Notes under the pieces: generated by a model
What the model was told of the DNA's origin: nothing
The model's input: only the letters and a program-made list of their open reading frames with translations
Databases searched by the model: none
Part shown: in pieces, positions 1-8,899 of the stretch
Layout of the letters: each line of letters starts with the position of its first letter
How positions within the stretch are numbered: position 1 is the stretch's first letter
Source of the DNA: Blasia pusilla
Lineage: Eukaryota > Marchantiophyta > Marchantiopsida > Blasiales
Assembly: GCA_050084515.1 (NCBI GenBank)
Contig: CM114271.1
Location: forward strand, 40,672,001 to 40,736,000
Direction of reading: 5' to 3'
DNA: 64,000 nucleotides
Program-made: the position numbers and the translations under genes

Positions 1-797
1 CTTGCTTGGATGTAGCTTCAGCCCATGTAACTGCAATCGTCGAAACACCTCCTCTAGATGTCGCTCATGCTCCTCAACTGTGGCGCTAAACACTATGATA
101 TCATCAATATAACACCTAACAAAATCGAGACCTACCAAGATCCTATCCATGATCCTCTGAAACTCAACCGGGGCGTTCTTTAACACGAATGGTAAGAACC
201 GCCACTCGTACAAACAATCCTTCCTATAAGCATCGATGCCCCAAAATGCCATCTTCTGCATGTCTTCTAATCTGATAGGCAACTGATGGTATCCGGCTCG
301 CAATCCAATGAACTAAAGACCTTTGCATGGCCAATCACATCAAAGATCTCCTCAGGGGTGGATATGGCATACCTATCAGACTTTGTTTGCTGATTGATAG
401 GTCGGTAATCTCCACACATTCGCCTATCCGTCTAGTTGCCATGCACATCCTTCTTGGCAAGCATGATAGTGGCAAATGCATACTCTCCATGCGACATCTC
501 CACTAGTCCTGCTCCAACCAAGTCCAGGCTCCTACTCTAAATCAGAGCCCTCTCCATGTCACTATACTTGTAGGATCGTCGAAAGATCAGAGTGTCACTC
601 GACAACTCAATGCGGATCCCTCGACCATTCAACGTACCCAAATCATGCATACTAAATGCAAAACAGCTCCTATAACTCCTAAGGATCTGGTGTATCCGAC
701 ACCGCTCTCATCCTGTCAACTTAGGGCCCATATCAGGCTCCCAAGTCTCCACCATGACTACGATAGGACTCTCCGGCGTGGATGTCGGTGGTTGCTA
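1..797 (-). mobile_element. Ty3/gypsy element C, reverse transcriptase part (left piece)
   Basis: This is the reverse-transcriptase region of a gypsy polyprotein read on the minus strand and running off the left edge of the window. The minus-strand translation shows the catalytic motif YIDDIIVFS (near 60-125), followed by the usual EEHE...HLEEVF stretch and the LHGLKLHP segment that leads into the post-RT linker. Further upstream, at about 700-790, is the region TWEPDMGPKL. It matches the equivalent pre-RT segment of element B (TWEPLLGPKL near 14,540). The frame is interrupted by stops and small indels, so the copy is dead. The end at 797 abuts the 5' LTR of element A, and the 5' half of the same polyprotein continues at 24,520, so A split it. 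RNase H and integrase would lie left of the window. Confidence 0.85.
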
Positions 798-1151
798 CGT
801 AACCATCCTTTGTTAGTCATAGTTAAGTTAGAATCTATGACATGAAGCGCATAAGTGAGAAAGAATCAACCAAAAAGAGAAAAAGACAAGATACATGAGA
901 TAAAGATGAGAGTGGGGCCATAGGTTGGTGAAAAGGAAGATAAGGATGAGGTTGAGGAAGATGAGGTTGGGACATTAGACTCCAAAGGAGATCCTTTCAT
1001 GCTATGAGAGTAGGACATGTGGCATAAGGATAGGTAGAACTAATTTGTCTTCATTGTACCTATCTCTAAGTATATAAAGGAAGAGGAGAGGCCTTGAGAG
1101 CATTCTACCTTTGAGCAATTCTAGAGTGGTTCCGTGAGCTAGAGAGCTACA
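798..1151 (+). repeat. 5' LTR of element A
   Basis: This 354-bp repeat is almost identical to 24,166-24,519, and its first 190 bp reappear at 45,835. The first base has changed (CGTAACC instead of TGTAACC) and the end is CTACA. A TATA box (GTATATAAAGG) lies near 1070-1080, placing the U3/R boundary shortly after. Differences from the 3' LTR are scattered single-base changes, so the insertion is not very recent. Confidence 0.93.
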
Positions 1152-1152
1152 A

Positions 1153-1169
1153 TGGTATCATAGCAAGGT
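1153..1169 (+). promoter_or_regulatory. Primer-binding site of element A (initiator Met tRNA type)
   Basis: TGGTATCATAGCAAGG begins two bases after the 5' LTR. It differs by one base from TGGTATCAGAGC, the site complementary to the 3' end of plant initiator methionine tRNA that many Ty3/gypsy and Ty1/copia elements use to prime minus-strand synthesis. Its position fixes the LTR end and the plus orientation of A. Confidence 0.85.
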
Positions 1170-1432
1170 TGATCTTTCAACGAGAGTGGATTATCCCTCT
1201 TGGAAGTATGACCAAGTAATGTTTTTTAACACTCGATGTATAGTCCATGTGGTTTGTCAACCTAAGATAGCATATAGAGAGTTTATGGTGAGGAAGTTTG
1301 GCCAAGAGTATTATGATAAAGTCATTACGTCAACACTGCCTTTTATAGTCCCTATTGTGCAAAATTGGCAAGTATATATCTTGATCTTATATTAGAGTGA
1401 TATTAAAGGGTTAGGGAAAAGTCGGAGCGATC

Positions 1433-1543
1433 ATGGAAGAAACTTTGAGGGATATGATTCGTGAATTGAGAGAGTTGAGAGTTGTATTTGATTAAAGTCA
1501 AAACCAAGTCCAAGAATTAGCGCAAGAAGTTGCTTTGGTCAGA

Positions 1544-1580
<37 letters not shown>

Positions 1581-1849
1581 CCAATAGGTGGGATGGAGAC
1601 GGAAACCACGAGTGTCGTGACTTCTGGGAAGAGTAACGAAACCTTAAGGGCACGAGCATTGGAGGCCCAAGTAGCACAAAGAGTGATGGAGATGAATGCT
1701 CAAGCATCATTGATATTGAAAACGACAAAGGCATGCAAGGTAGAACCGTACAAAGGAAGTCGATCCATGGGGGTATTAGAGGGTTGGATCACTCGAATGG
1801 AAATCCATTTATCCCTTTTCAACATTGATGATCATATTGTAGGGATTGT
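1433..1849 (+). pseudogene. gag N-terminal fragment of element A (left copy)
   Basis: The frame opens at ATG 1433 (MEETLRDMIREL...) but reaches a TAA near 1494 where the sister copy has a CAA codon. It then continues through a (GA)n run at 1547-1575, which probably shifts the frame, into a segment containing GVLEGWITRMEIHLS and ending FNIDDHIVGI. The same residues occur in the minus-strand gag copy at 21,805-22,157, where gag continues for a further 500 bp. Here gag stops abruptly at the inversion breakpoint near 1850 and minus-strand pol sequence follows. Confidence 0.85.
1547..1575. repeat. (GA)n microsatellite within gag of element A
   Basis: About 29 bp of uninterrupted GA dinucleotides. 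The other gag copy has a shorter CT run at 22,083-22,099, so the tract has expanded in this copy and disturbs the gag frame. Confidence 0.9.
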
Positions 1850-1864
1850 TGCAATTTGAGCAAA

Positions 1865-2660
1865 ACCTTTGACAAATCTTTGATAGAATCCTGTAAATCC
1901 TAGAAAACTCTTCAATTGAGTTTGATCTTCATGTGCACTCCATTTTTGGATCGCTTATACCTTCTCACTCATCACTTGAATACCTTCTGCGCTTACTCGA
2001 TGCCCTAAATAATCAATTTCTGTTTTACCAAACTCACATCTTTAAGCTTTAGCATACAACTCATTATCTCTTAGGATTTGAAGGACTTCTCGTAGATGAT
2101 TTATACGCTCTTCTATCGTTTTACTATAGACTAAAATATCATCTAAGAATACAATGATAGACTTATCTAAATATGGACAAAAGATATCATTCATTAGGCC
2201 CATAAAGATTGCAGGTGCATTAGTAAGACCAAATGGCATAACTAAGTATTCAAAGTGTCCATACCTAGTACGAAAAGCAGTCTTGTGCACATCTTCATCC
2301 ACAATTCGAATTTGGTTGCAGCCGTTACGAAGGTCAAGTTTGGTGAAGTATTCAATGCTCGATAGTTGATACATAGTCCCATGCTTCTATCCTTCTTTTT
2401 CACAAAAAAGACAGGGCTCCATATGGCAAGACGCTTGGTTGGATGAAGCCTTTCTGCAACATCTCATCCATTTGGGCTTTGCATTCTTCTAATTTTCTTG
2501 GACCTAAGCGATAAGGAGCCTTACATGGTGGTGTGCTTCCTGGAAGGACCTCAATCTTGTGGTCTACCCTCCGTTTGGGTGGTAACCCTGATGGTAAATC
2601 ATTTGGGAATACATCTTTATATTCCTCCAATACTTCTCTCAACTCGTCTGGTACCTCTTA
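1865..2660 (-). pseudogene. Reverse transcriptase of element A (inverted segment)
   Basis: The minus-strand reading gives the ordered landmarks of a gypsy RT. First comes the entry segment REVLEEYKDVFPNDLPSGLP (2640 downward), then PYRLGPRKLEECKAQ and VKKKDRSM. These are followed by the [14 protein letters not shown] motif (catalytic Asp), [13 protein letters not shown] and the FLDDILVYS motif (active-site DD). The connection segment GFYQRFVKGFAQIA ends exactly at the breakpoint near 1850-1864. The protein resumes in the same sense on the plus strand at 22,158. A short deletion and frame break near 2400 separate two halves. The enzyme would have copied the element RNA into DNA in cytoplasmic particles. 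Confidence 0.9.
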
Positions 2661-2706
2661 ATATTTTTTCAAACCAAAAACATCTCTTATTAAACCTAGG
2701 AAACAT

Positions 2707-3288
2707 TGTCGTGCGAATCCACATCGTCATACAGCATACATCGTTGACATAGCATACTCACATACGTACATAACATAGACGAGAGTATCCACAAATGCAA
2801 GTGTACCACAACTGAAATCCGTGAAAGACCTACTGTCATAAAAAACGTTTACAATCATATACAATCGAGCCAAACCCACTCCACGATGGGAGAATCTAGG
2901 TCGAAGCTTGCGGGAAACACCATAGCCAAGAGCTCTACTCACTACCAAGGCTAACTCCCAACGCAACAGGCTCAACTCAAAGAACTGACTGTTCTTTGAG
3001 TGCACTCCACCTTATATCCTCCAACCTAAGAGCGGGCCCTACTAGGAAACTCACCCCCAACTAAGTAACCCCCAACCCTATGCATGGAACCGCATCTCTA
3101 CCAAGCCACTACGGTCCTACATAAGGAATGGCCTCTACTAGCACACTATACTCTACGACATAATCTGTATGGTCATGACAGCTGTTGTGCGAATCCACAT
3201 CGTCATACAACATACATCGCTGACATACCATACTCACATACGTACATAACATAGACGAGAGTATCCAAAAATGTAAGTGTACCACAAC
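2707..3288 (-). repeat. 3' terminal repeat of element B with U-V-U structure
   Basis: A 368-bp block V (2,813-3,180) is repeated at 20,168-20,535. It contains a minus-strand TATA-like GATATAAGG near 3,010-3,020. V is flanked here by two copies of a 106-bp block U (2,707-2,812 and 3,183-3,288), both absent next to V at the 5' end of the element. A minus-strand purine tract (AGTTAGGGGGGCGAG, 3,287-3,301) directly precedes the right-hand U, as a polypurine tract precedes a 3' LTR. Which blocks make up the true LTR is unresolved. Confidence 0.7.
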
Positions 3289-3461
3289 TCGCCCCCCTAA
3301 CTGGCGGTTAGGTCCCTCTAACTCCCAGGTAGCCCTATACATCTACTACATGCTATACACCTTCTTGGGTGCCCGAATCAGAAGGCCGGGTGCTAGGTTG
3401 CCCCATCGTTAGTCGCACATCTATAATCCATATCATGCAAAGATCAAGTCATCTACCTCTC

Positions 3462-3935
3462 CTAAGTACATCGAGGACAAACCCACCTTCTAGTAGGAAC
3501 GACATCCAAACGTGGAGTCAAACACATCATGTGCCAACCCCTAGAACACCGATCACACACCAACATACGGGTTGCGTTACCAGCAGACCCACACGACATG
3601 CACCTCAAGCTAGCACGTATCATGGCTAAGCTTGGATCAACAGTACCATCCACATTTGGAAGATGACATGGCGCACAATTACGCACATGGTCCTTCCAAA
3701 CAACTCCATCACGACCCTCCAACATGAGAACTCCAGAAGCTAACACCTCGCGCACTCGTAAAATAGTGCGGCCTGCCGTCACATCCAACGTTGTCGGTGC
3801 AATCTGCTGCAAATAGACATAGTCCCCCACATGGAACCTACGAATCGATGGTCGATAACCTCCACCCCGAATGGTTGCATACCGCAACGTATCCCTGTGT
3901 TGAGCAATGGCAAGATTCTCAAAGGCTGTTGGCAT
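3462..3935 (-). CDS. Post-integrase domain and C-terminal PHD finger of element B
   Basis: This minus-strand frame of about 157 codons continues the integrase after a single frameshift near 3,940. The first part (FENLAIAQHRDTLRYA, then RRFHVGDYVYLQQ and a run ending GRDGVVWKDHVRNCAPCHL) is the small beta-barrel that follows gypsy integrases. The last 50 residues hold a C4HC3 PHD pattern: CMSC, then CDRC, GWHMMC, and finally CPRC just before the stop at 3,462. PHD fingers usually read histone H3 tails, so the domain may tether the integration complex to a chromatin mark, a job done by the chromodomain in element A. That role is inference; the zinc-ligand spacing is seen directly. Confidence 0.85.
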   Translation of the reverse strand: MPTAFENLAIAQHRDTLRYATIRGGGYRPSIRRFHVGDYVYLQQIAPTTLDVTAGRTILRVREVLASGVLMLEGRDGVVWKDHVRNCAPCHLPNVDGTVDPSLAMIRASLRCMSCGSAGNATRMLVCDRCSRGWHMMCLTPRLDVVPTRRWVCPRCT

Positions 3936-4428
3936 AACTCTCCGAAAGAGCTCCGCCGGCCCGAGAACACACCCTCATCCACATCTCTGGGTCATCAAGG
4001 TTCACCACCTCACTAGACTCGACGAATTGTTCTTTGGCAAGTCCGGATCTCGGCCGTATAATGTAAAAATAAGGTGAGAAGGAAGCCAAGGATGCTTGGC
4101 GACTGAACCTATACCCCATGGCTAACCATGGCAACTGAATATCCAAGTCTCCAAGATGCCCCTTTTGTAGGCCATACTTGCGCAATGCCCTCTTCACCGT
4201 CTGAACCACACGCTCAGCCAAACCACCCGCCTCTGGATGATCTCGAGACGTGGTCCGATGATCAATCAACGCCTTGTTACACAAGACCTGAAACTCACCC
4301 TGAAACTCTGTACCCTGGTCGGTCAGCACTTTAGCTGGTGCACCAAAATGACTAAGCACTCTATCCAGAAACGCATACGCCGTTCCCTCACTTGCCTTGT
4401 CCGGTAATGCCACCAACTCAATCCACTT
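3936..4428 (-). pseudogene. Integrase catalytic core of element B (downstream of the CACTA insertion)
   Basis: The minus-strand translation begins within the core fold (WIELVALPDKASEG) and shows the second catalytic Asp in VLTDQGTEFQG and the catalytic Glu in GGLAERVVQTVKRAL. The first Asp (SVDFAGSLP) lies on the other side of the CACTA transposon near 12,510. Joining the sides at the duplicated CTT gives a continuous reading VEHFSK-WIELVAL. The frame shifts once near 3,940 before the PHD-containing segment. Confidence 0.9.
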
Positions 4429-4680
4429 CACTAGAAGAAATGTGTGGTTTTTATGACTAGGCTATAAATGACTCACCGAAAGAATGACTCAAATCATGAC
4501 TAAAATGGTTGAGTCATAAAATTTATGTTCATGCAACTCACGTGGTTATCTGCTTATGACTAAAGCAGTTATCAATACCCTTCAGTCAAGACTAGTCGTA
4601 CTTGTTTCACTTGTCTAGTAATACCTAGTCATAAACAACGACTAATGTGCTTAAGTAGTCCATGCTCCATTGTTAAGGGG
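4429..4680 (+). repeat. Left terminal inverted repeat and subterminal repeat zone of the CACTA element
   Basis: This begins with CACTAGAAGAAATGTG and continues with scattered copies of ATGACTA, TGACTCA and GACTAGTCG. Such clusters are the usual binding sites for the CACTA-encoded protein. The same motifs, reversed, fill the right end. Confidence 0.85.
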
Positions 4681-4929
4681 TTTTTTGTTGTTGTTGGGAT
4701 ATATACCATGCATTTCTTGGCTGTGGGTACCGATGCCCCTCTGGAAAACCATTATTGATTTTTGGACCATATTAAGGGGGGTGGAAAGGTGTTCCGAAAG
4801 AGGAAGATGGCATTGAGTATGAATATTTTAACTCTTGAGGCATTTTCATGTTAACATGCTTTTAACATTCCCTACAACCATTAGATGGTGGTGAAACTTG
4901 CCACAAGCCTTGTGATTAAATCCCCCCAC

Positions 4930-6320
4930 AATTTCAACGAGAAGGAGGAGGGGAGAAAATGATGGCTCAAGAAGGAATACGAGGACTTTGACCAATCTTG
5001 TTCTAAGGCGTTGTATCATTTTCGTGGTAACATGGTGATAACTTTTCTTTCTATCATTGCATGTTAATGAATATTTGGCCTCGCCTTGCCAATAAGTTCC
5101 TCCCCATTTTCAAAGGTGCAGATCTGACATGGAAGATCCCATACTAATACCAAAAATCAAAAGCCTTAATTAGGGTTTACGGTTTTTAATTCCATGTGTG
5201 AGTGATCATTTGCACTTTTTTCTTTTGCCATGTATTCCTAGGGTTGGGTTGCTCCCCAGGGAAAAGTATCATGATTTTTGGACTCTTGGCTGAGGAGGAG
5301 GGGAGAAAATGATGGATCAAGAAGAGGACGAGGACTTTGAGTAGTCTCGTTCCAAAGTGTTCTATCATTTTCACGGTAACATGATGAAATCTTTTATTTC
5401 CACCATTGGATGTTGATAAAACTTTGGCAAAGCCTTGCCAATACGTTCTTCCACGTCTTCAACGGTGCAGATCTGCTATTACAGATCCCATACTAATACC
5501 AAAAATCAAAAGCCTTAATTAGGGTTTACGGTTTTTAATTCCATGTGTGAGTGGTCATTTGCACTTTTTTCTTTTGCCATGTATTCCTAGGGTTGGGTTG
5601 CTCCCCAGGGAAAATTATCATGATTTTTGGACTCTTGGCTGAGGAGGAGGGGAGAAAATGATGGATCAAGAAGGAGGACGAGGACTTTGAGTAGTCTCAT
5701 TCCAAAGTGTTCTATCATTTTCACGGTAACATGATGAAATCTTTTATTTCCACCATTGGATGATAAAAATTTGGCAAAGCCTTGCCAATACGTTCTTCCA
5801 CGTCTTCAATGGTGCAGATCTGCTATTACAGATCCCATACTAATACCAAAAATCAAAAGCCTTAATTAGGGTTTACGGTTTTTAATTCCAGGTTTGAGCA
5901 GTCATCTGTAATTTTTTCGTTTCCCCTGTGTTCCTGGGGTGTGGGTGCCCCTATGGGAAAAGTCTCATGATTTTTGGACTCATGGGTGATGGGGAGGGGA
6001 GAAAATGGTGGATCGAGAAGGAAGACGATCGCAAGGACTTCATGTAGTCTTGTTCCAAACCATCTTGTCATTTTCATGGTAACATGGTGATAAATTTTTC
6101 TTTGCACCATTGGATGGTGATGAATATTTTCTTTATCATTTTCATTAAATCGTTCCACATCTTCAACGGTTTAGCTCTGCCATTTAAGACCCCTTATTGG
6201 CGGACACCTCCTTTGGGGTTTTCGATTTTTAAATCTATGTGTGAGTGGTCATTTCAAGTTTTTTCTTTTCCCTTTTGATCCTCGTGCTGGGGTGCCCCTC
6301 TGGTCAAAGTTGCGGCACAC
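4930..6320. repeat. Tandem array of about 349-bp units inside the CACTA element
   Basis: The anchor GGGAGAAAAT recurs at 4,951, 5,301, 5,650 and 5,997, giving spacings of 350, 349 and 347. Each unit contains an AAAATCAAAAGCCTTAATT / TAGGGTTTACGG stretch and a GATTTTTGGACTC stretch. The middle units are nearly identical over long runs, while the outer ones are more diverged. No coding function is visible. Confidence 0.9.
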
Positions 6321-6475
6321 ATGAGGAAAGCGTTCGGATCTATTTGCAAAATGGACGATGCGACAAAACACTAGGGTGCGTATTTTGTACTCCTGATTGT
6401 AACCACGTCAATGTGGCCGATTTGACGTTGAGAGTGAAAACTATATAAGTTTGGTTGCCCATATCTATTGTCAAA

Positions 6476-6492
6476 GGGCTCTTCTTGTAGTG
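6476..6492. other. Isolated CACTA-like terminus
   Basis: CTCTTCTTGTAGTG matches the common inward-facing CACTA end CACTACAAGAA read in reverse. It differs from the outer element's own end (CACTAGAAGAAA). No partner terminus was found nearby, so this may be the relic of a second CACTA element inside the first. Confidence 0.4.
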
Positions 6493-6843
6493 AGATGGAT
6501 CCTAGGTGGCATTGCTGGTAATATCCTAGGTTGATGTGGCATATTTAGTCCTAGGTGGCTTGCTGCGTCAGAGCGGGCATGGGAGGGAATGGACACCCGT
6601 ATAGCATACAAACGTTTGGTGTTTGGTGCCCAAGTAAGGTGTGTTGTGTTTGGCGGGAGAGAGTGTGCACTCGAGTGGGATGGTCGGAGTTTCTCCAAGA
6701 GTGGGAAGTTCAAAGATTAGGGGATTGGGGAGGTCAGGAGGCTGAGAACAATTTGTTGTGAACGTTGTGAAGACTTTTACGCCTAGACCGCAAGCTCCGA
6801 GTTTGTTCTGAAGACTCTGCTCTCTGAAGATTGTTTCATCTTC

Positions 6844-7439
6844 TCAGCCGCGGTTAGCTCTCTCTCTCTCTCTGTGCCTTTGCGATGTTCTCTCTCTCTT
6901 TGCGCAACATCTGGAAGAGCCTTGCAAAATGACGTTCAACTTCTTCTCGGACTTCAAAGATCGCTCCTCTCTACAATGTTGTCTTGCTATTGACCCGAGC
7001 ATGTCCGAATAGCTTGGTGGCTCTGAAGGTTGAAACTTCCTACGATGTACCGGTGTTGAAACTAGACCTACACTTTGTCGCACGCGCTCTTCATCTACAA
7101 ACCACTCATCGTTCACTTTGCTGACACTCCAGTTGAAGTATTGCAGGAGAATACTAGCTTCAGTCCTTGACAGGGAAAGGAAATTTGTGATTTTGGTCAT
7201 CGCTTCTTGTCGCTGGCGAATGTCCCTCTCATTGAGAATTGTGTAATTGGACTGAGGAAGCCTAGAACTCACATGAACGTCAAGTAAAGGGAATCATCGA
7301 AACCGTAGTCCGGCTCATCATCGTCATCATCACTGCCCATGGTATTCTCACTCGCCTTGTCATCCTCTTCATTCATATCATAGAAGTCCCCGTCTAATGT
7401 TCCATACCAAGCATCCTGCATTTCATCTTCGGAGTCCAT
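6844..7439 (-). pseudogene. Captured N-terminal fragment of an ARIADNE-type RBR E3 ubiquitin ligase gene
   Basis: Reading the minus strand from ATG at 7,439 gives MDSEDEMQDAWYGTLDG and an acidic stretch (DDDDEPDYGFDD), then a stop and a one-step frame change near 7,272. The second frame has NYTILNERDIRQRQE, ITNFLSLSRTEASILLQYFNWSVSKVNDEWF and DEERVRQSVG. These match the acidic N-terminus and UBA-like segment that precede the RING1-IBR-RING2 module in plant ARIADNE proteins. No RING cysteines follow; the similarity fades after about 140 residues into a (CT)n-rich stretch. It lies inside the CACTA element, so it is a captured piece and not a working ligase. Confidence 0.75.
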
Positions 7440-7626
7440 CGAGAGCGTCGAGAGCGTTTAGGGCGTACGCCAAGGTGTCTCCAATTCTAGGCGGGAAGAA
7501 AGCTTTTCGAATTCGAGTGGAGGTAGTTAGAAAATTTTGGGTGTTGGTGACTCCAAATAGATCTGAAAATCATGGTGTGACTGTTTAGAGTGATACCTTA
7601 GCCAATTATCGTCGATCATGTGGTGT

Positions 7627-7630
<4 letters not shown>

Positions 7631-7675
<45 letters not shown>
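7631..7675. repeat. (GA)n microsatellite
   Basis: Forty-five bases of pure GA dinucleotide between the captured ARIADNE-like and coiled-coil fragments. Confidence 0.97.
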
Positions 7676-7677
<2 letters not shown>

Positions 7678-7739
7678 GCAGGTGCCAAGCATTGTAGCCA
7701 GAATCTGTGAAGGAGATCGTTACAAAGTTTGAAGGATTG

Positions 7740-8845
7740 GGTTGCTGATATTCAGTTCTGTTGCACATCATTGGGTCTTTTGATGAGACTTGTGCTACAA
7801 TGTGCACTTCTTTTCCACGATATAATGTAGAGCCCTAGTGCTAGTAAGACTGAACTGGAGGCTGCATATGGAAGCGTTGGGGATGTGTTTTCTTCTACTT
7901 TGAGGTTTAGAGTGGCTGTGTGCAGGCTGCTCTCCGAAACCTTGGAAGTCCAAAAAGTTGCTTTCAGCTCCCGCAAATTCTCCGTGATACTTAAAGTTGG
8001 AGCTAGCTGCAGGTTGTTACCAACCAAAAATGCATTCTTCAAGTGTTCCTCGAGTTGTACAAACAGAGAATTCTTAGAGTCATGCTTTTCATGAAGTAGT
8101 TGTGTTTGGCTAGTCATCTTGGCAATGTCCTCCCTCAATTGATCAATTTCAACATTTTTTTTCTCCACACTTCCTTGCAAACGGTCAAGCTTTGCATGAA
8201 GTCCTTCTGACTGTTGATAGAGCTCGCAAAATTTATTGACAGTAACTGTGAGCTTGTTGACATCGTTGCCGCGTGAAAGTTATGCTGCCTTCAAAGAAGA
8301 TTGCTTCTCCTCAATGACTTCCTTAAGATTTGCAACGTGCTCAGACAACTCTATTGCGTATTACTGTAACCAGCCATAGATTCCAATTGGGCGTCCAATT
8401 ATGATATTCTCACCTAACTTGACTGTATGTAAGCTTCAGTCTCTTTAGAACGTCCTACCTAAGCAAAAAAAATATTTTCAGCTTTCCCAACTTCTTCTTG
8501 CTTTAGGTGCAAGAGCGCTTCTAGATTGAGGATTTTCTCAGATAGAATCTCAACTTGTTGATGAGCCCCTCTAAGACCAGTCAGTTAAGATTCCAATTCC
8601 ACTATCTGCAACTGGCACTACTGCAACTCATTCTCAGTCTTCTCCAACTTTAATGCCAAGATTAAGTGCGATTCCTTCTCAGCCTCTATCCTACTTTGGG
8701 CATTCCTCAACTCCGTACTAAGCTGCATGGAAGTCGCCATCAAAACTTTGGCATCTTGACCAGCTAGGATTGCCTTATTCTGGGCATCAACCACCTCTGA
8801 AACCAACCACTCAACTTTCTCCAATTATGATATTCTCACCTAACT
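7740..8845 (-). pseudogene. Captured fragment of a coiled-coil, probably tail-anchored protein
   Basis: Minus-strand frames encode long heptad-like stretches: MEKVEWLVSEVVDAQNKAI, LSTELRNAQSRIEAEKESHL, EKILNLEALLHLKQEEVGKA and LREDIAKMTSQTQLLHEKHD. They end with a hydrophobic segment (SSSVLLALGLYII) and a short basic tail, all broken by stops. The layout of a coiled coil followed by one C-terminal membrane segment recalls WPP-domain-interacting tail-anchored (WIT) proteins or myosin-heavy-chain-like plant proteins, but I cannot assign it firmly. A 27-base stretch beginning CCAATTATGATATTCTCACC occurs twice (about 8,395 and 8,820), marking an internal duplication. It is cargo of the CACTA element. 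Confidence 0.5.
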
Positions 8846-8899
8846 TACAGCACTTGGTTTCACAAGTAGATGAATCAAGTATATTTAAAGTAGTTTTTT

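Noticed and set aside
2727-3005. 92-codon minus-strand frame (also at 20,139-20,360) as a conserved protein
   Set aside because: It is duplicated only because it lies in the terminal repeat of element B; the similarity is of the DNA repeat.
4930-6320. 349-bp array as centromeric satellite
   Set aside because: Only four to five units are present and they are confined to the CACTA element.
6844-7439. ARIADNE-like frame as a working E3 ligase
   Set aside because: The RING1-IBR-RING2 cysteines are absent and the frame is broken after the acidic N-terminus.
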